Below are positions 15,932 to 24,874 of a DNA stretch of 64,000 bases, in pieces. The notes under the pieces were generated by a model. That model was not told the origin of the DNA and searched no databases. It saw only the letters and a program-made list of their open reading frames with translations. How positions within the stretch are numbered: the stretch's first letter is position 1; every line of letters starts with the position of its first letter. Origin of the DNA: Chryseobacterium contaminans (GTDB lineage: Bacteria; Bacteroidota; Bacteroidia; Flavobacteriales; Weeksellaceae); contig NZ_MAYF01000334.1 of assembly GCF_001684955.1 (NCBI RefSeq), positions 21,242 to 85,241 on the forward strand, written 5' to 3'. Both the position numbers and the translations under genes were made by a program.

Positions 15932-16804
15932 TCCTTTAATATGCTCTATCTCCGTTTGATAATTGGTTTTCTTTCTACATCCAAAATACAAAGTGTTTTC
16001 CAGCTTTTTCTTTCCTTCCCAGATCAGCTTAATTTCTCCGCTTTCGATTTCATTTTTGCATAAGAAATCCGGGACAACTGCTAATCCAGTTCCTCCTTTC
16101 AGACAACGTATGATTGAGTTTAAGTTCGGAACAATATAATTTGGTCGGAAATTCGGCTTATGACCGAAGTTTAAAGTCCAGTATTGGAAAAGATGCTCCA
16201 TATCACCGGTGGTTCCGTACCATTTTTCGTTCTTCAGCCACGCTTCGATCTGTTCTGCATCTTTTGTTTTTAAGACCTTTTTGAAAGCTTCCGTATCTAC
16301 ATCTTTCCCACCAACCAGAATGATTTGCTCTGAAGAAAATGCTTCATGTTCTATATTGGGTGAAGATCCTTTTTTCGGAGTGATGATAAGATCCAGAATT
16401 CCTTTATCCAATTGATCCAGCATTTCAGGATATTCTCCAAAACTGATAATCAGGTTGAAAGGCAGCGAAGAAACATATTGCTCCAATGTCGTTTGAAAAG
16501 TCTCAAAACACATTCCCACACTGATGGTTGGGGTATGTTTTTCCGTAGATTTCTGGAAATTCTTCTCCACATCTTCCAACTTAGTAAGAGGTTCTGCTAC
16601 GGCATTGAATAATACTTTTCCTCTTTCAGTAGGAATCATTTTTCTGCCGGTTCTGTCGAATAATTTATATCCTACATACGCTTCCAGTGAGCTTAAATGT
16701 AAGCTTACTCCGGGTTGTGAAATGAATAAGGCATCAGCTGCACCTGTCAATGTCCCGGTTTTATAGATCGCTTTAAAAGTACGATACCATTCTAAATTAA
16801 CCAT
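15905..16804 (-). CDS. LysR family transcriptional regulator
   Basis: 299 residues. The N-terminal winged HTH (LEWYRTFKAIYKTGTLTGAA through SQPGVSLHLSSLE) is a full LysR motif, followed by the linker helix and a periplasmic-binding-like effector domain from about residue 92. LysR proteins usually act as tetramers and respond to small molecules. No divergently transcribed target gene lies next to it: the upstream neighbour is the phosphoesterase on the same strand. The mdaB redox genes 1.1 kb away are possible targets, by inference. Confidence 0.92.
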   Translation of the reverse strand: MVNLEWYRTFKAIYKTGTLTGAADALFISQPGVSLHLSSLEAYVGYKLFDRTGRKMIPTERGKVLFNAVAEPLTKLEDVEKNFQKSTEKHTPTISVGMCFETFQTTLEQYVSSLPFNLIISFGEYPEMLDQLDKGILDLIITPKKGSSPNIEHEAFSSEQIILVGGKDVDTEAFKKVLKTKDAEQIEAWLKNEKWYGTTGDMEHLFQYWTLNFGHKPNFRPNYIVPNLNSIIRCLKGGTGLAVVPDFLCKNEIESGEIKLIWEGKKKLENTLYFGCRKKTNYQTEIEHIKGLFRKMMGK

Positions 16805-16844
16805 GACTCAATTATTAATATTCTGATGCAAATTTACAAAATAA

Positions 16845-17591
16845 TTATAATATTAATACATTTTCATTTCTTAAAAAGGAAGCATAATAATCCGGAATCC
16901 CGCTTTCATCGATCTGGAGGGCGGTTTCTTCAAGTGGATACTTTAATTGAATAATTTCAGGAACAATCTTTTCATCATCCAAAGTCAATATGGCATAAGA
17001 GGCTAATCTATTTGCTTCTTTGGAGCGCCCAACTGAACCACAATTGACAGCCCATTTCTTATTTTCAAACTGTTTTGTAAAGGATAAATGAGTGTGTCCC
17101 ATCAGAATAATATCAGCCTTTGAATCTTCCAGCATATTAGTAAAAACCTCATCGTTTTCCGATTCATATAAATAAGTATCATTACTTTCAAGGCTGGAAT
17201 GCACCAGCTGAATATTCCAATGTTTGTTCCCAATTTTATAATTTAATTTCAAATGAAAAGGGAATTCGGAAAGAAACTTTTTGTTTTCTTCTGTAATATG
17301 TTTTTTAGAATGATCAATCGCAATAAACCTTGCCTTTGTTTCTTCTTCAGAATGTTTAGCTAAAGGGAAAACAGGAAGATCAAAAGCAATTCTTTCATCA
17401 TGATTTCCGAGGATACAGGGGATATTTAAACTTTTAATCCTTTCTATCACTTCATTTCCCCAAGGAGCAAAATCTACAAGATCGCCCAGGCAGAATTTCT
17501 GATGAATTCCTCTCTGCTCAATATCCTTCAACACCACTTCCAATGCAGGAAGATTCCCATGCACATCACCAAAAACTGCTATCTGTATCAT
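16845..17591 (-). CDS. Metallophosphoesterase (calcineurin-like)
   Basis: All dimetal motifs are present: GDVHGN (residues 8-13), GDLVDF, GNHDER, and GHTHLSF near the C-terminus, with a Cys-Gly-Ser-Val-Gly segment after. At 248 residues it fits the YfcE/DR1281-like group of phosphodiesterases with unknown natural substrates. It lies 40 bases upstream of the LysR gene and may be co-transcribed with it. Confidence 0.9.
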   Translation of the reverse strand: MIQIAVFGDVHGNLPALEVVLKDIEQRGIHQKFCLGDLVDFAPWGNEVIERIKSLNIPCILGNHDERIAFDLPVFPLAKHSEEETKARFIAIDHSKKHITEENKKFLSEFPFHLKLNYKIGNKHWNIQLVHSSLESNDTYLYESENDEVFTNMLEDSKADIILMGHTHLSFTKQFENKKWAVNCGSVGRSKEANRLASYAILTLDDEKIVPEIIQLKYPLEETALQIDESGIPDYYASFLRNENVLIL

Positions 17592-17693
17592 TATCTGTCA
17601 ATTTGTTAATCAAATGTACGGGACAAATGGAAGTTCCAGTTCAGATATAGCATGACATTTTACCATAGTAAAGGTTAATTTTTGCATCATAAA

Positions 17694-17777
17694 GTCAATC
17701 GTCAATTTTGCTTAGCAAGTGAATAGTGAATGATTATAAGCTATAAAAATTTACAAGCGAATTCACCATTCACCATA
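17694..17777. repeat. Dispersed intergenic inverted repeat, copy C
   Basis: Left arm GTCAATCGTCAATTTTGCTT plus AGCAAGTGAATAGTGAATGA, right arm TTACAAGCGAATTCACCATT plus CACCATAC. Inverted orientation relative to copy A. It occupies most of the 298-base gap between two divergent genes. Confidence 0.75.
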
Positions 17778-17852
17778 CAGAAATTTGAATAATATAAATA
17801 TTCTGATACATTACTATAATTTATATTATTTTTATTATACAATGCTCCACAG

Positions 17853-17860
17853 TAACTTTG
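17853..17860 (+). promoter_or_regulatory. -7 element upstream of mdaB
   Basis: TAACTTTG fits TAnnTTTG; the start codon is 29 bases downstream. No -33 TTG is seen at the proper distance. Confidence 0.45.
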
Positions 17861-17889
17861 CAGAGTAAAATTTAAACAATCATAAAAAA

Positions 17890-18504
17890 ATGAAAAAAGT
17901 ATTAATCATCAACGGAGGACAGAATTTCGGACATTCCGGAGGAAAATATAATCAGACTATCGCAGAAAACACATTAGCTGTTCTTAAAGAATTTGATAAT
18001 GTAGAAGTAAAGGTTACCAATGTAAGTGAAAATTATGACAAACATGAAGAAGTACAAAAATTCGTTTGGGCAGATTATATCATTTACCATACTCCAATCT
18101 GGTGGTTCCAGCTTCCGAACGGATTGAAAAAATATATTGATGAAGTGTTCACAGCAGGTCACGCTAAAGGTATTTATATGAGCGACGGAAGAAATGCTGC
18201 AAACCCTGAAATCAACTACGGAACAGGAGGAATGCTTGGCGGAAGAAAATATATGTTAACAACAAGCTGGAATGCTCCTGCTACAGCCTTTACCCTTCCT
18301 GGAGAGTTCTTTGATGAGAAAAGCGTAGACGAAGGACCTTTATTTGGTTTCCACAGAATGAACGCTTTCGTATCTCTTGAAAAAATGGACAGCTTCCACT
18401 TCCACGACGTAGAGAAGAATGCTAATGTAGAAAGAGATATGAAGCTTTACAGAGAACATGTGAAAAACGTATTTGAAAAAGAATTAAAACCAGAATTAGT
18501 ATAA
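17890..18504 (+). CDS. mdaB: NAD(P)H:quinone reductase, MdaB-like flavodoxin-fold
   Basis: A 204-residue flavodoxin_2 protein very like E. coli MdaB: LIINGGQNFGHSGGKYNQT (FMN phosphate loop), WADYIIYHTPIWWFQLPNGL, KKYIDEVFTAGHAKGIYMSD, GRKYMLTTSWNAP. MdaB reduces quinones by two electrons with NADPH and avoids semiquinone radicals. The next gene is YgiN-like and overlaps it by one base (TAATG), the same pairing as mdaB-ygiN of E. coli. Confidence 0.9.
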   Translation: MKKVLIINGGQNFGHSGGKYNQTIAENTLAVLKEFDNVEVKVTNVSENYDKHEEVQKFVWADYIIYHTPIWWFQLPNGLKKYIDEVFTAGHAKGIYMSDGRNAANPEINYGTGGMLGGRKYMLTTSWNAPATAFTLPGEFFDEKSVDEGPLFGFHRMNAFVSLEKMDSFHFHDVEKNANVERDMKLYREHVKNVFEKELKPELV

Positions 18505-18791
18505 TGAAAATTCACCTTACCGCAGTTATTAAAGCCAAAGAAGAATACCGCTCAGAAGTATTGGAAGTTCTTCAGAATATGGTAAAAGAAACAAGAAAAG
18601 AAGAAGCCAACGAACTGTATAACCTTCACCAGGGCATCGAAGACAAAAACCATTTTGTATTCTACGAAATCTGGAAAAGTGAAGAAGGATTGGAACAGCA
18701 TAATGAGCAGCCATACATTAAAGCTTTCGGCGCTTTGATTGATGAAAAACTTCAGGAAGTACCTCAGCTTTATATTACCAATCTCATTTAA
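18504..18791 (+). CDS. YgiN-like antibiotic biosynthesis monooxygenase (ABM) domain protein
   Basis: 95 residues with a single ferredoxin-like ABM domain, including LYNLHQGIEDKNHFVFYEIW and the helix EGLEQHNEQPYIKAF. E. coli YgiN is a quinol monooxygenase that works with MdaB in a quinone redox cycle. The start codon shares one base with the mdaB stop, so translation is probably coupled, and the DJ-1 gene follows two bases after its stop. Confidence 0.85.
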   Translation: MKIHLTAVIKAKEEYRSEVLEVLQNMVKETRKEEANELYNLHQGIEDKNHFVFYEIWKSEEGLEQHNEQPYIKAFGALIDEKLQEVPQLYITNLI

Positions 18792-18793
18792 GT

Positions 18794-19549
18794 ATGAAAA
18801 AACTGGCGCTTTTATTTCTAAGCCTTTTCACAATAGGATTTATTCAGGCTCAAAACCAAAAATCTATTGATATGAAAAAGAAAATTTTGTTCGTCGTAAC
18901 CAGCCATGACAAAAAAGGCAGCACAGATGAAAAAACAGGATATTATCTGGGCGAAGTTTCTCATCCATGGGAAGTTCTTCACAAAGCAGGATATGACATT
19001 GACTTTGTAAGTCCAAAAGGCGGAACTCCACCAGTAGACGGATTTGATTTAAAAGATCCTATCAACAAAGAATTCTGGGAAAACAAGGAATACAAAAACA
19101 AGATCGATCATTCTTTAACACCATCACAGGTAAACCCAAAAGAATACTCAACGATCTTTTATGCTGGCGGACATGGAGCAATGTGGGACCTAACAGATAA
19201 TAAAGAATTAGCAAATATAGCTTCAATAATTTATGAAAATGGTGGTATTGTAGCAGGTGTATGCCATGGCCCGGCAGGGTTGGTGAATATCAAACTGAAC
19301 AATGGAAAATACCTTGTAGATGGGAAAAAGATCAATGCTTTCACTAATGAAGAAGAATCTGCCGTAAAATTAACAGATGTTGTTCCTTTCTTACTGGAAA
19401 ATAAACTGAAAGAAAGAGGAGCAAAATTTGAAAAATCCGGACTTTGGCAGAATCATGTTGTTTCAGATCAAAGAGTCATCACCGGACAAAATCCACAATC
19501 TGCAAAGAGCGTTGGAGAAGCAATTTTAAAAGAATTAAATAACAAATAA
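18794..19549 (+). CDS. DJ-1/PfpI family protein with signal peptide
   Basis: Residues 1-20 form a signal peptide (MKKLALLFLSLFTIGFIQAQ). The mature part is a class I glutamine-amidotransferase-like domain with nucleophile C157 and H158 in AGVCHGPAG and an upstream acidic residue (E54), as in Hsp31/glyoxalase III-type DJ-1 proteins that remove methylglyoxal or glycation adducts. A second Met at residue 27 would give a cytosolic form without the signal; I keep the first because of its tight spacing to the ygiN-like gene. Third gene of the mdaB operon. Confidence 0.85.
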   Translation: MKKLALLFLSLFTIGFIQAQNQKSIDMKKKILFVVTSHDKKGSTDEKTGYYLGEVSHPWEVLHKAGYDIDFVSPKGGTPPVDGFDLKDPINKEFWENKEYKNKIDHSLTPSQVNPKEYSTIFYAGGHGAMWDLTDNKELANIASIIYENGGIVAGVCHGPAGLVNIKLNNGKYLVDGKKINAFTNEEESAVKLTDVVPFLLENKLKERGAKFEKSGLWQNHVVSDQRVITGQNPQSAKSVGEAILKELNNK

Positions 19550-19705
19550 TTGTAACCATAAATCGAAGATTCGACGAGGTCAAAAGACACAAAAGATTTT
19601 TAACACTTAAGTAAACAGAAGTGATGATGCAGACTGCTGAAAAGAACACTTAAGTTTTTCAAAATCTCCAATTTTCACGAGTATCTAATCGAACGACTGA
19701 AAATT

Positions 19706-19746
19706 CCCCTCCTCTGGAGGGGTGGCAAAAATTCAAAGAATTTTTG
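19706..19746. repeat. Double-hairpin intergenic repeat
   Basis: Two adjacent perfect hairpins: CCCCTCC/GGAGGGG (7 bp, loop TCT, 19706-19722) and CAAAAATTC/GAATTTTTG (9 bp, loop AAA, 19726-19746). GGGGTGG recurs on either side of the second stem. Looks like a REP-type palindromic element. Confidence 0.7.
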
Positions 19747-19829
19747 ACGGGGTGGTTTACAAAACGTCCACAAGATCTTTTACGACTTTCAAGGTTTAAC
19801 ACAATAACAAATTTTAAAAACAAGAAAAA

Positions 19830-20813
19830 ATGGAATACAGAAAATTAGGAAATACAGATTTAGAATTATCAGCAATCACACACGGAGCTTTTGCCATCGG
19901 TGGTAACATGTGGGGAGGTAATGAAAAACAGGATTCTATTAACTCTATTCACGCCTCATTGGATCATGGAGTAACTTCTATTGATACGGCACCTTTCTAC
20001 GGTTTCGGATTAAGTGAAGAAATGATTGGTGAAGCGATTAAAGGAAAAGACCGTTCAAAAATCCAGCTGTTAACTAAATTCGGTTTGGTATGGGACGGAA
20101 GCAACAATGGAAAAGGAGAATTTTTCTTCGATGCTGAAGATGAAGGGAAAGTAATTCCTGTCTATAAATTCGCTTCTAAAGAAAATATCATCAAAGAAGT
20201 TGAGGAAAGTTTACAAAGACTGGGAACAGACTATATCGATCTTTTACAGCTTCACTGGCCAGACAGTACAACAGCCATCAGTGAAACTATGGAAGCTATG
20301 GAATTATTGATCCAACAGGGAAAAATCCGTGCTGCTGGGGTAAGTAACTACAGTGTTGCCCAAATGGAAGAGGCCAACAGAACATTGAAATTAGCAAGCA
20401 ACCAGGTTTCTTACAGTATGCTGAACCGTGCTATTGAAAGCGATCTTGTTCCTTACTCTTTAGAAAACAATTCAGGGATTATCGTATACAGCCCAATGGA
20501 AAGAGGTCTTTTAACAGGTAAATATTTCAGGGATAATAAATTAAAAGACAACGACCACAGAAACGGTTATTTCTCTCAGTTTGATTTAAATAAAGTTAAA
20601 ACGTTCCTTGAAAAAATTGAACCTATTGCTCAGGAAAAAGGAGCCAGCCTTTCTCAATTGGTATTAAGATGGACTACTTTACAACCAGCCATTACAGTAG
20701 TATTAGCAGGAGCTAGAAATGCAGAACAGGCTATTGATAATGCAAAAGCAATGGACATCAACCTTTCTCAGGAAGAATTAAACTTTATCAACGCTGCTTT
20801 AAGCGAGATTTAA
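19830..20813 (+). CDS. Aldo/keto reductase
   Basis: 327 residues; tetrad D52 and Y57 (IDTAPFYGFG), K83 (LLTKFG) and H142 (LLQLHWPD). The C-terminal VVLAGARNAEQAIDNAKA is the NADPH-binding region typical of the AKR11-13 (YajO/IolS-like) group, different from the AKR at 14133. Acts on aldehydes or sugar-derived ketones in the cytoplasm. It is monocistronic and sits between two repeat-rich gaps. Confidence 0.9.
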   Translation: MEYRKLGNTDLELSAITHGAFAIGGNMWGGNEKQDSINSIHASLDHGVTSIDTAPFYGFGLSEEMIGEAIKGKDRSKIQLLTKFGLVWDGSNNGKGEFFFDAEDEGKVIPVYKFASKENIIKEVEESLQRLGTDYIDLLQLHWPDSTTAISETMEAMELLIQQGKIRAAGVSNYSVAQMEEANRTLKLASNQVSYSMLNRAIESDLVPYSLENNSGIIVYSPMERGLLTGKYFRDNKLKDNDHRNGYFSQFDLNKVKTFLEKIEPIAQEKGASLSQLVLRWTTLQPAITVVLAGARNAEQAIDNAKAMDINLSQEELNFINAALSEI

Positions 20814-20818
20814 TATAA

Positions 20819-21160
20819 AAGCTGGGAGATGGAAGCTGGAGGATGGAAGTACTGACAGGTGATCGAGAACTTCCAACCTTTTGATCCAAATGATTATCAG
20901 ACTGTAAGAAGAAAATATGAAGTTGAAAACACTAGCGTGTATTGTTAACTTACAGTCTGTTATTTTGAATAATTACAACAACTTATTTAATACAATATCA
21001 GTTGTTAACCGACTTCAAAAACCTCCCTCTCCCCTCCTCCAGCTTCCCTTCTCATTTATCAAAGGAAAGCAAAACTGGAAGCACATCTTAATAAGTAGAA
21101 TGCCAGTTGTTCAAAGACTGCACCAACTCCCCTCTTCCAGCTTCCAGCTTCCTTTCTCTT
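20819..21160. repeat. Gap with pyrimidine/purine-rich interspersed repeats
   Basis: GCTGGGAGATGGAAGCTGGA (from 20821) and its pyrimidine-rich counterparts at 21019-21052 and 21121-21160 (CTCCAGCTTCC, CTTCCAGCTTCCAGCTTCC) belong to one repeat type, also found at 56066-56100. A frame of 86 codons here is made of these repeats and looks non-coding. Confidence 0.6.
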
Positions 21161-21181
21161 TAACCTATACATCATAAAAAA

Positions 21182-22150
21182 ATGAAAAAGAATCTGATTA
21201 AAATATTCGGGTTAGTAACCCTATTGACAATAAACAGCATTGAGTTAAACGCACAAACCCTTGTTAATCCTGAAGACCAATCATGGTATCCTTCTGCTTA
21301 CGGAGCTCAGGATGAAATCGGAGCAGCCAATTTATTAACTCCTGAAGTGGTAAAACAGGCACTAGGACTAGTAAAACAAGGTAAAACATTGGCACTTGCT
21401 GTTCCTATTGATAAAAATTTACCAGCTTTCAGACACAGAAGCTTCAATCTTTACAACATCCAACCTGGAGAACAAGGTGGAAAAAGTATTGGTCCTAATA
21501 AGTTTACATTCAACGACGAATTAGTGAACGGATGGACCGGAGTTGGAACTCAGTTAAACGGTATCGGGCACATTGGTATTGATAATGTTTACTATAACGG
21601 AAATAAAGCCACTGATTTTGTAACTGTAGAAGGGGTGAAAAAACTGGGTGTTGAAAAAGTACCGCCATTTGTTACCAGAGGTGTAGTCCTTGATATGGTG
21701 GCTCACTACGGAAAAGCTGTTGTACCCGGTGGAACAGAATTCACCGTTGAAGATATTAAAGCTGTTTTAAAGAAACAAGGGCTTACCTTAAGAAAAGGAG
21801 ATGTTATTCTTTTCAATACAGGATGGCTTGAACTGGTAGGTAAAGACAACAAACAGTTCTTAGAAACAGAACCGGGAATTGGAATGGATGCTGCCAAATG
21901 GCTGGCTGCCCAAGGGATTGTTGCTTTCGGTGGTGATACGTGGGCTTCTGAAGTTTATCCCAATCCAAAAAGTAAAGAGGAATTTCCAATAAACCAATAT
22001 ATGCTGGCCAAAAAAGGAATCTACAATTTAGAATTGATTGACAGCCGCCCATTAGTAAGACAAAAAATATGGGAATTCCTGTTCGTACTGGGACAACCTC
22101 TTTATGTAGGTTCTACTCAGGTGAATGTGAATCCGGTTGCCATTTATTAA
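21182..22150 (+). CDS. Secreted cyclase family protein (kynurenine-formamidase-like fold)
   Basis: 322 residues with a signal peptide ending ELNAQ (residue 25). The mature protein matches the cyclase family (PF04199): WTGVGTQLNGIGHIGID is the metal site region in place of the canonical HxGTHxDxPxH, and GDVILFNTGW, FGGDTWASEV and the C-terminal LYVG-T follow the family pattern. Members hydrolyse cyclic amides or formamides; the substrate here is unknown. The VOC gene follows 100 bases later. Confidence 0.82.
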   Translation: MKKNLIKIFGLVTLLTINSIELNAQTLVNPEDQSWYPSAYGAQDEIGAANLLTPEVVKQALGLVKQGKTLALAVPIDKNLPAFRHRSFNLYNIQPGEQGGKSIGPNKFTFNDELVNGWTGVGTQLNGIGHIGIDNVYYNGNKATDFVTVEGVKKLGVEKVPPFVTRGVVLDMVAHYGKAVVPGGTEFTVEDIKAVLKKQGLTLRKGDVILFNTGWLELVGKDNKQFLETEPGIGMDAAKWLAAQGIVAFGGDTWASEVYPNPKSKEEFPINQYMLAKKGIYNLELIDSRPLVRQKIWEFLFVLGQPLYVGSTQVNVNPVAIY

Positions 22151-22250
22151 TTTCTTTCTCAGTTCTCAGGAATAATACGTAAATTAATATTCCAAATCTG
22201 AAGTACTGATCACACAATTTTTTAAAATATCAATTACAAAATTTTAAACA

Positions 22251-22739
22251 ATGGAAAGCACAACAAAAGGGTTCACACGCGCCAACCACGTAGGAATCAC
22301 TGTAAAAAATTTAGAGAAATCAATTGCCTTTTATGAGGCGTTGACCGGAACTAAAGTTTCTAATATCGATGTTATCGGTGGAGAAAGAATGGCAAAAACA
22401 CAAGGTCTTACAGACACTAAAATAAAGTTTGCCAACCTTAAACTAGACAATATTAACCTTGATATTCTTGAATATGTAATTCCTGAAGCTGAACAGGCTT
22501 CTTACTCCAACAATCAGATCAGTGCGATGCACCTTTGTTTTGAAGTTGACAGTATTGATGAAGCTATGCAGAGATTAAAGGAAATTGGGGTTGAACCAGA
22601 CGGAGAACCCATTGTATTTGAAGAGGCAGACGGACTGAAAGCCGGATACGGAACTGCAGTTGCTTATTTCCAGGACCCTGACGGAACCAATCTCGAGATT
22701 ATCGCTCCACAAGGGCCTTTCCAAAGAAAGAATCCATAA
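22251..22739 (+). CDS. VOC (glyoxalase/dioxygenase superfamily) protein
   Basis: 162 residues with one pair of beta-alpha-beta-beta-beta modules: NHVGITVKNLEKSIAFYEAL at the start, ISAMHLCFEVDSIDEAM in the middle, and AYFQDPDGTNLEIIAPQG at the end. The metal ligands expected of glyoxalase I-like proteins (H14, H-CFEV and the Glu in LEII) are present. No glutathione-specific motif is seen, so I do not call it glyoxalase I. A bidirectional terminator follows. Confidence 0.85.
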   Translation: MESTTKGFTRANHVGITVKNLEKSIAFYEALTGTKVSNIDVIGGERMAKTQGLTDTKIKFANLKLDNINLDILEYVIPEAEQASYSNNQISAMHLCFEVDSIDEAMQRLKEIGVEPDGEPIVFEEADGLKAGYGTAVAYFQDPDGTNLEIIAPQGPFQRKNP

Positions 22740-22854
22740 TTCATCACGAAGAACAAAGCTAAAGTAACCTCCGTATACAAACTTAATATTTACCATTAAG
22801 ATTTATTTTAGAATTAATACCACGGAACTTTCCGCTTTGCTATTCACCTCATAA

Positions 22855-22888
22855 AAAAGAGCTTTTCAGTGTTGAAAAGCTCTTTTTT
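22855..22888. terminator. Bidirectional terminator
   Basis: A perfect 14-bp stem (22855-22868 with 22873-22886), four-base loop, flanked by A and T runs. Lies between the convergent VOC and AhpD-like genes. Confidence 0.9.
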
Positions 22889-22918
22889 TGTTAATAAACC
22901 GATATCAATTCTCTCTTT

Positions 22919-23362
22919 CTATTTTGCAATTGGCATATGCGTACTGATTGCAATTCTGTTCCATGCGTTGATTGTTACAATAGCCATGATGATCTGAGCA
23001 ATCTGGTTATCATCAAAGAATGACTTTGCTTTTTGGAAGGTTTCATCACTTAATCCTTTGTGGCTGATCAAAGTAATTTCCTCAGTCATTGCCAAAAGCA
23101 CCTGCTCTTCTTCTGTAAAAAATTCTTTAGCTTCTGTCCACCCATCTAAAATAAAGATTCTTTGTGGTGTCTCCCCATATTTAAGAGCATCTTTCGTATG
23201 CATGTCAAGGCAGAATGCACATTTATTAATCTGGGAAGCTCTGATTTTAATTAATTCCTTTTGAATATGGGTTAAAGAAGTGGTTTGTAAGTATCCTTCT
23301 AATCCCATCATCGCTTTGTAAGCTGCTGAATCTACTGTTGCAATATTTAATCTTGCGCTCAT
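22919..23362 (-). CDS. Carboxymuconolactone decarboxylase / AhpD-like protein
   Basis: 147 residues; the AhpD motif is CAFCLDMH with C48, C51 and H55, preceded by ELIKIRASQINK. The CxxC pair is a peroxidatic/resolving thiol site in AhpD-type alkylhydroperoxidases. The gene lies five bases after the DoxX gene on the same strand, a pairing common in thiol and quinone stress loci. Confidence 0.9.
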   Translation of the reverse strand: MSARLNIATVDSAAYKAMMGLEGYLQTTSLTHIQKELIKIRASQINKCAFCLDMHTKDALKYGETPQRIFILDGWTEAKEFFTEEEQVLLAMTEEITLISHKGLSDETFQKAKSFFDDNQIAQIIMAIVTINAWNRIAISTHMPIAK

Positions 23363-23367
23363 AATAT

Positions 23368-23799
23368 TTATTTTTTGGTTAATTGATCTATACTAAAAGA
23401 ATATTGTGGCTGAACAGCCAACAAAAGAGCTGCCGCACTTCCCACCCAGACCGAGTAATTGAGAGATGCCTTAGAACCTAATGCAATTGTCATTGATACT
23501 GCGAAAATCAATAATAAAATACTGCTTCCATAAGCTGCAATTCTGGTTTTAAAACCTATAATCAACATCAATGGAAAAAGAATTTCTAAAAATGTAGCGG
23601 CATAAGTTGAGAACGTACTTAAGGCTTCAGGAAGAAAAAAAGTTAGTGATCTTGTATATTCTTTGAAGCTCTCCATATTTCCCCATGAAGAATTTTCAGG
23701 ACTCCACCACCCGAACCGATCTGCTACTGCAGAAAGCATCGTTACAGCAAGAGCCAGTCTTAAAAATAACTGCGGAAATTCATTTTTTGTACTTGTCAT
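23368..23799 (-). CDS. DoxX family membrane protein
   Basis: 143 residues with four predicted membrane segments and the DoxX-like pattern LRLALAVTMLSAVADRFGWW, FLEILFPLMLIIGFKTR. DoxX-like proteins are integral membrane components tied to redox and thiosulfate:quinone activities, though most are uncharacterised. It is the first gene of a pair with the AhpD-like gene. Confidence 0.85.
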   Translation of the reverse strand: MTSTKNEFPQLFLRLALAVTMLSAVADRFGWWSPENSSWGNMESFKEYTRSLTFFLPEALSTFSTYAATFLEILFPLMLIIGFKTRIAAYGSSILLLIFAVSMTIALGSKASLNYSVWVGSAAALLLAVQPQYSFSIDQLTKK

Positions 23800-23862
23800 T
23801 GCATTCGCTTTTAATTACATGACAAATTTCCGACTTCTGATCCGTAAAAAACTTAAACTGGT

Positions 23863-24435
23863 TTAAGAACGTAATTTGGCTTTAATTTCACTCAGATATT
23901 CCGGAGTAAAACCAAGAAATGAAGCAATAAGATACTGAGGAATTCTCTGAATAAACCAAGGGTACAATGTACTGAAATGAACATACAGTTCTTCTCGCGA
24001 ATACTCTGTCAGATAACGAAGTTTTCTTTCAGAAGCAGCATACGCTCTCTGATAAATAATCCTGAAATACTTTTCCATCAAAGGATGTTTCTCCAATAAT
24101 AATTCATGATTTTTAAAATCAATGACAAGAATCGTAGACTTTTCCACAGACTGAATATTAAAATCCGTCTGTATCTGTCTTTCATAGGCAAATGTATCGG
24201 TAATCCACCAGTTTTCAATTGCAAACTGAGTGGTATGCTCTACTCCTTTTTCATTGATAAAATATTTTCTCAGGCAGCCTTCCACCACAAAATACATATT
24301 TCTGCATACCTCACCTTCCAGCATCAGGCTTTGCTTCTTCTTCACCTTCAAGACTTCAAAGAATGAAGAAATAGAAACATACTCTTCGTCTGTTACCGCA
24401 ATGAATTTATTTAAATGAGCCTTGAAATTATCCAT
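23863..24435 (-). CDS. Crp/Fnr family regulator (Bacteroidota type)
   Basis: 190 residues with a cyclic-nucleotide-binding-like domain (residues 20-115, including GEVCRNMYFVVEGCLRKYF) and a short C-terminal HTH (YLIASFLGFTPEYLSEIKAK). The cAMP-binding Arg-Ser signature is missing, as in many Bacteroidota members that respond to other signals. It is divergent from the DUF1304 gene with 65 bases between them and lies beside DoxX-AhpD, which are plausible targets. Confidence 0.9.
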   Translation of the reverse strand: MDNFKAHLNKFIAVTDEEYVSISSFFEVLKVKKKQSLMLEGEVCRNMYFVVEGCLRKYFINEKGVEHTTQFAIENWWITDTFAYERQIQTDFNIQSVEKSTILVIDFKNHELLLEKHPLMEKYFRIIYQRAYAASERKLRYLTEYSREELYVHFSTLYPWFIQRIPQYLIASFLGFTPEYLSEIKAKLRS

Positions 24436-24500
24436 CTTTTGAATTGAATACTCAAACTTAACTTTATTTTTTTAGTTTTACAATCACAAAACATGAAATC

Positions 24501-24866
24501 ATGGAAGTCATTGCTAAAATTCTCATCGCTGTTGTTGCAGTGGAACATCTCTATATTCTTTGGATGGAAATGTTTGCATGGGAAACCAAAGGAAAAGAAG
24601 TTTTCAAAGCTGCCCTGCCAGCAGAAATGTTTAAACCTACAAAAGGATTGGCTGCTAACCAAGGGTTATATAATGGTTTTTTATCTGCCGGGCTTATTTG
24701 GTCTTTTCTTATTAAAGATCCACAATGGCAAGACAATGTTGCTTTGTTCTTTCTAAGTTGTGTAGCTGTAGCTGGCATCTATGGAGCTATTTCTGCTACA
24801 AAGAAGATCTTTTTTGTGCAGGCATTACCTGCAATATTAGCTATCATTGCTGTTTTACTGAAATAG
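24501..24866 (+). CDS. DUF1304 membrane protein
   Basis: 121 residues, four predicted membrane helices, with the DUF1304 features HLYILWMEMFAWETKG, NQGLYNGFLSAGL and the GIYGAISATKK loop. Function is unknown in the family. Its stop lies nine bases before the left arm of the 50-bp inverted repeat. Confidence 0.88.
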   Translation: MEVIAKILIAVVAVEHLYILWMEMFAWETKGKEVFKAALPAEMFKPTKGLAANQGLYNGFLSAGLIWSFLIKDPQWQDNVALFFLSCVAVAGIYGAISATKKIFFVQALPAILAIIAVLLK

Positions 24867-24874
24867 TCTGCTGA

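Noticed and set aside
20917..21177. 86-codon open frame after the aldo/keto reductase gene
   Set aside because: It is made of dispersed repeats, is rich in Ser, Leu, Pro and Gln from pyrimidine runs, has no domain pattern and shows no promoter.
22251..22739. Lactoylglutathione lyase (gloA)
   Set aside because: Only the general VOC fold is visible; no glutathione-specific residues can be claimed.
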